This document shows positions 9,883-20,194 of a DNA stretch of 64,000 nt, piece by piece. The notes beneath the pieces are model-generated. The model had not been told where the DNA came from. It made no database searches and saw only the letters and a program-made list of their open reading frames with translations. Each line of letters starts with the position of its first letter. Position 1 is the first letter of the stretch. Source of the stretch: Taeniopygia guttata. Taxonomy: Eukaryota; Chordata; Aves; Passeriformes; Estrildidae. A program made the translations under genes and the position numbers. The DNA lies in contig NC_133024.1 in assembly GCF_048771995.1 (NCBI RefSeq), positions 55,587,001 to 55,651,000 on the forward strand, read 5' to 3'.

Positions 9883-10400
9883 AGCAAGAATCATTTAAAG
9901 AGAAGAAAAAAAAAAAAGAAAAAAAAAAAGAAAAATATATTTTTAAAAATGAAGATAAACACTGGAGCAGTTATAAGTCGCTCTTGAATTATTTTAGGGG
10001 CGTCTCTTAAAAGAGTCAGTTAAGGCAGCTGCTCGTTTGCCTTGCTCAATAGAATAACCTTCAGCCCTGAGTTATTATGTCCATAAATATAATATGACTT
10101 GGAAAAAGTCTTGCAGATTTATAAATTCAAATGAGTGTTCTTTCCAGACCCATCTTCTCGTCCTGAGGACCTCTTTGTAGCTGTGAAACAGATAGTTTGC
10201 CATCCAGAGCGAGTCTGCTGGTAAGCGTTATAGAACTAATGCCATGTTAAAATGCAGTGTATAAATAAACTGTACATACATTAGTGGCAACAGAAAACCA
10301 CTACTCTCAGCTGAGCCAACTTTCTGTGTGAGAGCGACAGACAGATGAAATAAAGGATATGTTTACAAAATGGGCTTTGCTTTCGGCATGAGGGCTTCAG

Positions 10401-10463
10401 ATTGGCTGAGGGAATTTGGCGTGTTTCGCTAAGTCACGTATTTGGAGAAGTTCCCTATAAAAG
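10401..10463 (+). promoter_or_regulatory. TATA-type promoter candidate with inverted CCAAT box
   Basis: ATTGGCT (inverted CCAAT) at 10401-10407 lies about 50 bp upstream of TATAAAAG at 10456-10463, and TCACGTA lies between them. The spacing is canonical for a plus-strand promoter with a start predicted near 10486-10492. This is outside the CpG island and directed away from PCDH17. No ORF follows, so a product would be non-coding. Confidence 0.35.
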
Positions 10464-10499
10464 CAGCACAGTATTAAAAGTGGAACAAACACCAGCGTA

Positions 10500-13400
10500 A
10501 GCCCCTGAGCTATCAAGAGACCTCGGTTGACTGCAGCTTGAGTTCTCGGCTTTCCTCTCCTTATTCTGCAGCTTATGCCAAACCTTTAGGATGTCTCAGG
10601 ATGTCCAGTGATTTTTCCACGCCAGTTCTGCTAATTGAGGAGGGGGGAGGAAGAAGGGTCATTGCAATTATGTAAGGGCTCCCTCTAGCGTGCCAGAGGT
10701 ACTGCTGCATTTGGGGCATATCCCGTGCGCGTGCGCCCTGTGGGTGCGGGTCTGTGTGTGTACCTGTAGCATACATACTGTGGGCTATACACTGTGCCCA
10801 AGTGTGTACCCGTGTGGTAACACTAGTTTCCTTTCAGAGCATGAGAACACCAGTAAGAGAAAAAAAAAATAAAATTGTTTGTATTATGGTGGCATATAAT
10901 ATGTAATATATTTCTGACAATGTTTCTCATGTTAAGTTTAAAAAACAGCCTCTTAAAGCCCAGGATGAATTTCCTTCCTTTTTTTTTTTTTTTTTTTTTG
11001 AGTTTAGTGTCTTCATCATTTTTTTTTCTCCAGCCTAGTGAGTACGTTTTTTTTATATGACTCAGCATTACACAATAAATACTCTGACTCCATGACTCCA
11101 CAGTGAATTCAATACAATTGAGGGCACTCTGCAGTTTGTAAAACAAGTACTTGGGACTCAGAATTAAGAGAAAAAAATGTATAATGCTTTATACAAGTAA
11201 CTGGAGTATTTGCTTGTAAAATCTGTCTATTTTATCAGACTACTTGCAGCTTACAACAATCCATTGATGCCAACAACATGCATGGAATACTTAGAGGAAA
11301 AATAAAATTTGAAACACTAGCACTGGATCTTCAAACTGAGTGCCAGGTGATAATAAATTGCTCTACAAGTCACTTTGATTTTGTGGTACTAAGTTCAGCA
11401 GAGCTGCATACTCATTCTCAGGTATGGCTGATGATTAATTATTTCTAATGATTTCTTGGAAATCATGCCATCATGCCATCTTTACAAATTGTGGCTCTTA
11501 AACCCAATAGAAACTTAGATGCCTAACTGGAAAAATACACATTAAAAAATAGTGCTTGCATATGAATATATGCCTCTGTCAGGCTGATGTTTGTTACATC
11601 AGACAGTTTGTAACAACAAATCGACATTTATTGATTTTTATCCACCTGTGCAAGTAATGAATATTTTATTAGTTTGATGATTTTATAGTATATCTATAAT
11701 ACTTTTTTGTCAAATTTTTAGCACACATTACATATTTGATAGCTTATACTGGCATCATAATTTCATATTTATCATTCATAAGAAGTCGTATTTTTCAAAA
11801 AGAAGTTGGAAATTAAATGTATGATGGTAATGCAAATGAATGCAAATAATACCTATATATTGTGCCATGTCAATATATGTGGAATATATAGTTTGTATTT
11901 GTTGCTGAAAAAAAAAAATAAAAAGAAAACAAAATAAAAAAGTGCTTATTAACAGCTTGGACAGAAAGCTGGTCTGTGGAGAGGCTAATACAAAGAAAAA
12001 TCACAAATCCTTAATAATAGAAATACACATTTAGAAGACTTGTACTGTCTGCCAAATCAGGAAAAGCACATCAAATACTCTGTGTAGGAGAAGCTCAACA
12101 GAGGAGCAAAATCCAGTATAACAGCCCTAACAACTATGTATGGAGTTAAATTATGCTTTGGAATGCTATTTTTCAATATTTTGTTTGTTTATTGGAAGCT
12201 ATAGTTTGATGTTAACCTAAATAACAAGTAGTAACAGAACACATCTCCAAACATTTTTTAAATTGATTGAAAGCATAACAACAGTATTCAATCTTTTTTT
12301 TGTGAAGTGTTAATGATGAAATCCAGTACTTTATTATTCTATCTTTAGAAAGACAGGTAAACCATTCTTCTTTCAAAAAATAAAAAAAGGAAATAAATAA
12401 GAAATACCCTCAGTCAGAAGTTTTGAAATGAAAATCTATTGTCTTGGTGTTGAGGGTGCTTAAGCATAGCACAGAAGTCTCAGAACAAATAATCCCTAAA
12501 CAACTAAAAGAAAATAGGAAGGCAAGGAAAAGATCAATATAGTTAAATGTCAAGGTTCAGTATTTAAGTTATTTGAGCCTAAAATGTATCATTTGGAAAG
12601 CCCAAATCCAATCAGCTTGAGAACAATAGAAAGAAGTAAAATTAGAAAGGCCAAGGAGCAAATTTGAGGAACAAAGAATCCATATATAAGAAAATAATTA
12701 CCTGCTAATAAACAAACATGTGCTTTACCTGTGCGAGGAAGCCATGACAAAACTGTCCAGCCTATTATTTAGTCATAACTATAAACCAAGAAGTACTGCA
12801 GAGAAATATTTCTGTACTCTAATACTCATAGAAAATTAAGACATTTCCTCAGGTCAACTTTTTTTTAGTAACAAAGATGAGATGTGGGTGTGTATAAGGT
12901 GTCAGCGGTGATATTCTTAAAGAGCAGGAAGCATCTAACTAAATGGTAGTGTCAAGTGTTCTTACAGAATCTGAAAATGAGGTAAATGAACTGTTAAAAA
13001 TATGCAGTCATTAAGATCAGTTACTATGTCTGAGGATTAAAACGTACAAAATCTGTTGATCTTAAAAAAAAAAAAACAAACTAAAAGGGTGATCAACAAA
13101 TTGTGGTGTGGCAAGATTTATTTTTTGTAGCAATAATATAAAATGGATTAAAATAAAAATTAAAAATAGAAATTATATGGCACCTAGAGAAAGGTAAGAG
13201 AAGTAGTTCCAGAAACTCAATGAAATCAATAGAATCCGTTCCACTGATTTGATCCATCCCATAGTAGTGAAATAGTACAACTTGTATCGACTGAAAGGAC
13301 ATTCTTTCTGTTTGTTAGTATTGTTTCAAAGCTGTAGCAGAACAGCAGGTAGAACCCCTTTTGTTGCTCTGTATGTAAGCAGTTTTATGTCAATTTAATT

Positions 13401-15529
13401 GTGAGGTCACACCAGCAAGACACGTTGAAGAGAGAATTGCTGAGAAAAGGAATACAAAATAACAGGGCAGTAGGTAAAGGCAAGAGAGGGTAAGTGTCTG
13501 CAAATGATGTTAGTGGGCTAATGGGAGTATAGGACCCAAGAAGAAAGAGCAGGAAAAGGCTGCTGAAGCAGGGCACAGGACTATTTAAAAGGCTTCAGGC
13601 AAACTGAATTAGTGAGTAGGAACTAAGTGTGAAATTCTCACAGAAAGAGTTGATATTTATAGCTTCTATGTAGCCAGGAATATTATGGTTACAGTTGTAC
13701 CTGTGTCATTTTGGAAGCACAAACAAACATACACCCACAAACATTCACTGGGCTTACAGAAAGGGTGAATTTTAGACCAGACATGAGGTCTTAGAATCTG
13801 TATTCTTATGCCTCTCTTCAGCCACATTATTTAATGATTATTTAGTACAATATAAAGAAACATTTTTTGCTTTTTTATTACAGTGAAAACAGGACACACT
13901 GAGATAAAACCCAGCGTGTTTCAAACAGACTAAGAAATTTTCTTAATGAGTTTTTTAAAAACAATTTCTTTAAGAGCAATTGAAATACTGAAAACTGGTT
14001 TCCTACAGGTGTGTCTTTTAATTTTCTCTCCACAACTACTACCAGATTCCTCCTGTGTCTAATGGTTGCCCTGCAGCTATGAGTGGCTGCCTGAGAGGGA
14101 CATGCTGCTGGGCCAGGCAGCAGCAGCCTGGAAAGGTACAACAGCTACCTTTACTTCTCTCAGGTATCAATTTATATTGCATACATACTCACTCACTGAA
14201 ATGAAATTTAAAGTAAAACCACCTTTAAACCATTTGCAAATTTGATTGAAATTGTCCAGTAGCTCACAGAGTTGCTGGGTGGAATGATGAAGAGACAGGG
14301 ACACTCATTTGTCAAGTGTCAAGGGGGCTGGTGTTTTTACTTGCATAGCCTCCTTTAAAAAACAAGAGCATTTTAAAATAAAACACTTTAGCCATTTGAT
14401 TATAACATGATGCCAGTTCTAGAGTTAGGATATGGCATAGTAATATGGCATAGTAATATGACATGGCATGTTAACATAATGCATGCACTGCCAGTACCAG
14501 TGAGATAGGAATATACCGTAAATATAGTCACTAGATCTTGTAAAAAAAAAAAAAAAAAAAAAAAGGAAATACCTGCATTTTCAAATAAAGAATATTCTCC
14601 AAAGCATTTTAATACTTTTCTGAAACAAATATTAAAATATTATATGGATTTTTCTCAAACCTGACAATTTTTGTTTCCACAGTAAATTGCATCAAACCAT
14701 ATAGAAATGAACAATATGCTTTGCCTCACTGAATAATGAAGTACTTCACTGATGAAAATCTGTTTTGTGAATTCTTTGTGACATGTTTGTTAAAGATTAG
14801 AACACACAGACCTGTCATTAATATAATTATTTAACTATTTCTTTAGAAATTTATAAACATAATTAAATTTTATTAAATACTTGGTTTAGTAGGTGGAATT
14901 AATTTGATTGCAGTTATTGCTAATGGTTAATGTCTCCTATGTCTTTTAAAGATTATGTGGCAGGACAGGACAAGTTTTTGTTGTCTTGTTCCTCTTTGGC
15001 TTAGGCTGCACTCTGGAAATATTGTGCCTTCTTGAGAATGGTCAAATAAAGAAATTTATGGTAATGCAGGATAAAAAAGGAGAAGGAGGAAGGGGGAAAG
15101 AAAACAAAATCAAGACTGAACAGAAACTCCAATATATGCTGAGAAAAGCAGGGAACAGAACTACTAAATAAGTCTCAAACGCAAGGAAAGAAAACATTCT
15201 CTTGGGCTTGGAGAGTGGACTGCATAATCTGCAAACCTGAAGAGCTGCCAGACTGGGACCATGCATGGACAAGAAGACCTGGCATCTTACATCAGCATGA
15301 GGCAATGGATGTTCATCTGCACCTTTCCTATTCTGTCTAACTTTGGATGTTTTATCAAGCTTTGCTTTGGGTAGAATCTTATCTTTGAGAGTTAAAACTT
15401 TCTTGGAGTGCTGATAGTGCTAGCTTTAAGGAAAAGGTAGAAGCAGATCAAACTCAAAGATCTGGCTAAATTATTTATATTTTACAGACAGAAGTACTGA
15501 TAGAGGATAAAGTTATAGAAGTCAAAACC
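10500..15529. other. Gene-free AT-rich DNA
   Basis: No coding sequence, RNA gene or identifiable transposon body is seen. Simple sequence includes a T-run at about 10980-10999, A-rich stretches near 11909-11940 and 13064-13076, a 13-bp unit repeated about 2.5 times at 14430-14463, and an A23 run at 14542-14564. Confidence 0.6.
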
Positions 15530-15713
15530 ACAGAATCACAGAATGATTTGGGCTGGAAGGAACCTTAAAATTATCTAGTTCCAACACTCCTGCCATGGGC
15601 ACAGACACCTTTCACTACGTAAGGTTGCTCAAAATCCCATTCAGCCAGGCCTTGAGTGCTTCCATGAATTGAGATCAACATGTTCTCTGGGCCACCTGTA
15701 CCAGTGCCCCATA
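15530..15713 (-). mobile_element. CR1 LINE, 3' end (left part of a split copy)
   Basis: The plus strand begins with CACAGAATCACAGAATG, the reverse complement of the CR1 3'-terminal ATTCTRTG repeat. It continues through the well-known CR1 3' UTR (GGAAGGAACCTTAAAATTAT, TGCCATGGGCA and GGTTGCTCAA motifs). The element is therefore antisense. Its body continues at 16351 after an inserted LTR. Confidence 0.88.
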
Positions 15714-16344
15714 TCTGCCATCTGTATGGCAGTTGTCTTTTATGAAGTGGGCAGTTTTCCTTATCTCTTCCACAACCAATCCTCCCTCAGGGGAGACATC
15801 TGCTGATAATGGGCTATTGAATGTCACTATGTCACTTCAGGACTGGTAGGAACTATAACATCCCATTGTGAAATGCTCGGCCCAGAGGAAGGGGCCAAGC
15901 ATTCCTACCTGGATATAATATTGAGTTTCTGGAACACAGCATGGCTTCTCCACTGGATCTCCCAGAGGAACAGCTGCCTCTTCCACTGGCTGTTCAAAGG
16001 AAGACTACACCCTTCTACAGGATCACTGCTCCAACAGAACCACATCTGCCACTCCAGGAGGAATGCAACCACAGTTCCAATTGGACTACTGCCAACACCC
16101 TGACCAACAGGGTGTCAGGTTGTATTCTGACTCTGTCAGTGTTGTTTTGGTTTACTGCATTGTTTATTTTGTCTTTTTATTTTCTTCCCTAATGAAGTAC
16201 AGTTATTCCTGCTCTCATATTTTTTCCTGAGAGCCCCCCTTAATTTCAAATGTATAGCAATTTGGAGGGAGTCAGTTTACATTTTTCCATTTCTGGGGAA
16301 GCTCCTGCCTTCCTTAGAAATACCTGTCTTTCCAAACCAAGACA
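15714..16344 (+). mobile_element. Solo LTR of a passerine-type endogenous retrovirus inserted in CR1
   Basis: A 631-bp segment interrupts the CR1 exactly and is flanked by the 6-bp direct repeat CCCATA (15708-15713 and 16345-16350). The 3' part (CCTGAGAGCCCC..., then CTCCTGCCTTCCTTAG and CCAAACCAAGACA) resembles LTRs I recall from zebra finch, probably ERVK- or ERVL-like. A 6-bp duplication favours ERVK. The left edge reads TCTGCC rather than TG, so the first bases may have mutated. No internal gag or pol sequence is present, which is expected after LTR-LTR recombination. The family name is from memory and not certain. Confidence 0.75.
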
Positions 16345-16350
16345 CCCATA

Positions 16351-16455
16351 ACTCTCACAGTAAATATTTTTTTCCCAATACCTAATCTGAACCTACCCAC
16401 TTTTGTTTTAACACCATTCCCCCTTATTCTATCACTATAGGCCTTTGTAGTCCAA
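16351..16455 (-). mobile_element. CR1 LINE, right part of the split copy
   Basis: Continues the CR1 3' UTR from the interrupted point: ACTCTCACAGTAAATATTT, CCTAATCTGAACCTACCC, TTCCCCCTTATTCTATCACTA. The two halves join cleanly in the CR1 consensus once the LTR and one copy of CCCATA are removed. Confidence 0.85.
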
Positions 16456-16535
16456 GTAACATTTCTAAACATATCTGATTGTATGAAAGATGAGATAAAT
16501 CAAAGAAAATGGAGACCCTAACACAACCATTGTTT

Positions 16536-16561
16536 CTCTCATGAAATATATTTCATGAGAG
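16536..16561. repeat. Perfect 26-bp palindrome
   Basis: CTCTCATGAAAT-AT-ATTTCATGAGAG is identical to its reverse complement over 26 bases with no spacer. No associated gene is seen. Confidence 0.9.
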
Positions 16562-17889
16562 CTGTTTAAGGGCAAAATCATGTGCTGGAACTCCAAGAAA
16601 AATATCCTAACTTTAAGTTTATTCTCAGTGAGGTTTGGTATGGAACAAATACTTTCCTTCACTAACAAAAACAATATATTAGACAAAATTACTTACCCAA
16701 CAGCATCTAAGAAAACTACTGGATACTTCACATGCTTCTTATCTAGGAAGGTCCCTAAGAATATAATTGTCTTATATTAATATTATTAATAGTAATTAAT
16801 GCATTGAAGTTCACTGAATCTCAGTACAGCGTGTCACTGAATCTCTTCTCTCTTCTAGTATTTCAGTATTACAATTTCTTAGGATATAATGTTTACTGGC
16901 TGTAGCCAAGGAAGTGTGGTAAAGTTCAATGCATCACTTCTCCTCACAAAGCACTGCTTAGAGATTTCACTGAAATCTGTAGAGATACACTGAAAACTGT
17001 AACATCAGTCAGACATGTGAGCATCAACAATTTTCATGTGAAGGAAGACTAGTGTCTTCAGAGCTGATGCTGCCACCTTCCAGTATTGGTAGAAAGCAGA
17101 AGATTGAGGAAGCTTCCAGAATAATTAACATGTAAAGCACTGTATAATCCTGATCCACAGAAATTTACCTCTGCCAAAATTCTTACAAATACTCCCCAGG
17201 TGGGATGAAGTAAAACTTTAAAACTTTTGAATTCCAAGTGCAGCTGGAAATCAAGTTCCCTGAAGAGAGTAAGCCTGAACTGTAAGTGCCAAGTAATCTG
17301 TGTGTATTAATTTGCAGGAGATAAAGTTCATACTGGAAGCAAAACCAGTAACAACAACAACAACAAAGGAATTAAGCCAGATTTATGGTAATTAGTTATT
17401 TCTTTTTTTTTTTTCATTTTAGTTTTTCTAAGCTAGCATTTTGCACCCCCTGACAAAATTTCAAACTCTCCTAAGGGTGTATAAAATTTCTTATACATTG
17501 GACACTAAAGATTCTACAAGCTAAATTTAGCTGTTATGCAAGCCTTTTGTTTCCAAAGTATTCCCTTATTTAGTTATGCAGTTAGTAGCTTTACTTTAAA
17601 CATGACTGATTGCAACTCTGTAAACAATTCTGCTGCTAAATCTCTCAGAGAGATGGAATCCCATTTACTTTCTCTTAGCTGCAATTTCAGAAGATTAGAA
17701 GGAAAAAATCAAAACCTAAAGTAAAAACAAAGAACCCAAAACAGATAATGAAACTATCTTTGCACCCCATGCCAAAAGTTCAGGGACACAACTAGGAATA
17801 AATTATGATAATAAAAAAAAAAAAATCTGTTGAGTCAAGTGTTACATTTGTATGCTTTTTAAAAGGGAGCAACATCTTTAGACTTTTTG

Positions 17890-18003
17890 TAATAGGAACA
17901 AAACTGGATGGTTAGTTTCAATAGATGTGTAAGCTGGCAAAGAAAGGTTTCCTTGCCAGCTTACACATCTATTGAAACCAGCCATCCAGTTTTGTTCCTA
18001 CTA
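17890..18003. repeat. Long near-perfect inverted repeat (hairpin)
   Basis: The arms at 17890-17940 and 17953-18003 are 51 bp each and pair with three mismatches. They are separated by a 12-base loop (AGAAAGGTTTCC). The terminal and inner sequences have no resemblance to a transposon I know. It could be a fold-back duplication, a small non-autonomous DNA element or a long hairpin RNA precursor. Confidence 0.93.
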
Positions 18004-18412
18004 GCCCTTTTCATGTGTATACTCCTGTGTGAGTTCCAACATAAACAAGACTTGTAAACAGCAGGCTATAGATAAGCTTTCAAAATTTTGTGTGGTATTT
18101 TGCCCACATATCTGTCAAGGAAAAGGTTAGAATCTTCACTTTTTAAAGAAAAACATACCAATTAGCAGCAAGGCAAGGCTGTCTAGAGCATGAGGTTTAC
18201 AGAGTTTGACACGTCTGTAGGTGCAACACTAGCCATTTATTTGTACGAAGCTCCCTTTCATCTCCTGATGTCAAGAGAGAATCCAGGAAGGGGCCCACCT
18301 ATGAGGAATTTACTCTCAGGGATTACAAAATGAGGTTCTTGCCCAATGTGTCCAGTATATCTGCAACTGGGTAATGGGGTAGGAAATCATTGTTTTGCCT
18401 TGTTTGACTACC

Positions 18413-18442
18413 AAACCAGTCTCTGTACTGAGAGACTGGTTT
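18413..18442. repeat. Perfect hairpin, 12-bp arms
   Basis: AAACCAGTCTCT and AGAGACTGGTTT flank the 6-base loop GTACTG. It lies 410 bp from the larger hairpin, inside a locally GC-richer stretch. Confidence 0.9.
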
Positions 18443-20171
18443 CAGTGGCATAATCCCCAAATAGGATTGTCAAACACTCTTATCCCCATGATGCAGCAAA
18501 ATAAGGGAGACTTGAGGGCTTGCTTCCTGGCATGGGCAATTTTGACTTCAGGTCACAGGAAAAGCTGGAGAGTGATGACAGCAGCCTGTGAGGGGCCACT
18601 GGTTCTTGTCCTGATGGGGCATTGGCAGCTGGTGCTCAAGGCCATGCAGGACTTTGGCTTCATCCCTTCAACACATTGGCCATCTGAGATAAGCTGAACT
18701 GGCAGTTGGCTGCCAGCACAGAGCAGTAGGGGTTTGTGCCCCCCTTAAAGCCAGGGGTAAGCAAGAGAGGAAATAATGTTTCTAAAAGTCATAATTCCCT
18801 TCTCTGTTTGCTCCTGGGATGGCTCTGCTATACATCCCCCTTTCTGCAGGCAAACTGTTGTCTTACAGTCTTGTCATAAGTGATTAGTCAGAAGCCAGTG
18901 CTATAAAAAAGCCAGAACAGAATGTAATAACCAAGGTGCAAAATTAACATTTAAAAATCCTAAAACCTGCAGCAAAAACAAAAACAGATCCTAAAATTAA
19001 AATATGAAGTACTGTATCCTTGAGACCACTAAAAAGGCTTAGTGATTTTTTTTCTATTTTTAATAAAGAGATATTAAACAGGCTTGAGTTTTAAAAATTG
19101 TTTAATGTCCTTGTCCTGGAAATCTGGTCCTTTAAGGCATCTTAATGATGAGTACATAAAACAATTTTTTACTCTTTAAAAAAAAATGCATATTTTGGAT
19201 AAATGATACAAAAAATAAAGTAAGACAAACAAAGAAATCTATGCAAATATAAATCTTGGGTAGTACTTCTGTCATGAATGTTGATGTGTTAGGTACCAAA
19301 ACAGGTTTAGTTTTATATAAGAAAGTGTATTCATGGCTGCTGCCCTGAGGAATTTAGTGTCAGTAAATTAACATAAATGAATTGCTACAATTTTCTGCTT
19401 TATTATAATTTCTAAAATTGTTAGAAGACTTAACATTTCTACATACATCTAGAGATAACATCTGAATTGCAAATAAATCATTACACAATATATGTTGCAG
19501 ACAGTTTTATTTAATGTGCAGAGGCATTAAATATTTAAAGGGCTAACTTTTGCCATTTGCCTATTTCACTAAGTGCATCCACTGTGGTGTATAAAGGAGA
19601 ATCTACTATATTGAAAGGGGTAATGTTTTAAGGTAAGATTTGTTTTACACTACAGGTATTTAATTTAGACCTAATGAGTCAGTTATGTTACTAAAATAGC
19701 ATAGTTATTTTAAATACATTTATTTAGATGTATGGACTATATGATTAGGTTTTTATCCTTGTTTTACTCTGTACTTCTTAATAGCTAGTTCCTGTTTAAC
19801 ATGCATTAACTCGTATCAAACCTAAATGAAATGCTTTTTGGAGGATTTTTGTTTAAAGCTTTACCAAAGAAGTAAAATTTGCTTTTTTAATTAAAAACTT
19901 ATCTGAAAAGACAAACAAAGGGCAGGTAAGAATCTGTAAGGCACAAGAACACACCATTTGGTTATGGTGAATGATGATCCAGGATCACTTGTATTCTTAT
20001 TTGTGTAATGCTGTAAACACACCCTCACTGCCTGGGAAACAGTCTGCCAGATGCTGCAGTACAGCCCCTCCGTAATGCTTGCTGCCACCTGACATGTGAG
20101 GGCACAACGCCTGTCTCAAGAGTGCACCAGCCAAGTTCAACATCTTCCCTATTTGAAGGTCATTAATCACT

Positions 20172-20194
20172 CAAGGTATCTTTTTGATACCTTG
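20172..20194. repeat. Perfect hairpin, 9-bp arms
   Basis: CAAGGTATC and GATACCTTG flank a TTTTT loop. Confidence 0.8.

Noticed and set aside
9109-9987. Open frames of 99-175 codons in the CpG island, rich in Pro, Arg, Gly and Ala
   Set aside because: GC-rich DNA has few stops. The frames overlap on both strands and show no domain or consistent coding signal.
18395-18697. 100-codon plus-strand open frame
   Set aside because: No domain, no splice context and no homologue I recognise. Kept only as context for the GC-rich patch.
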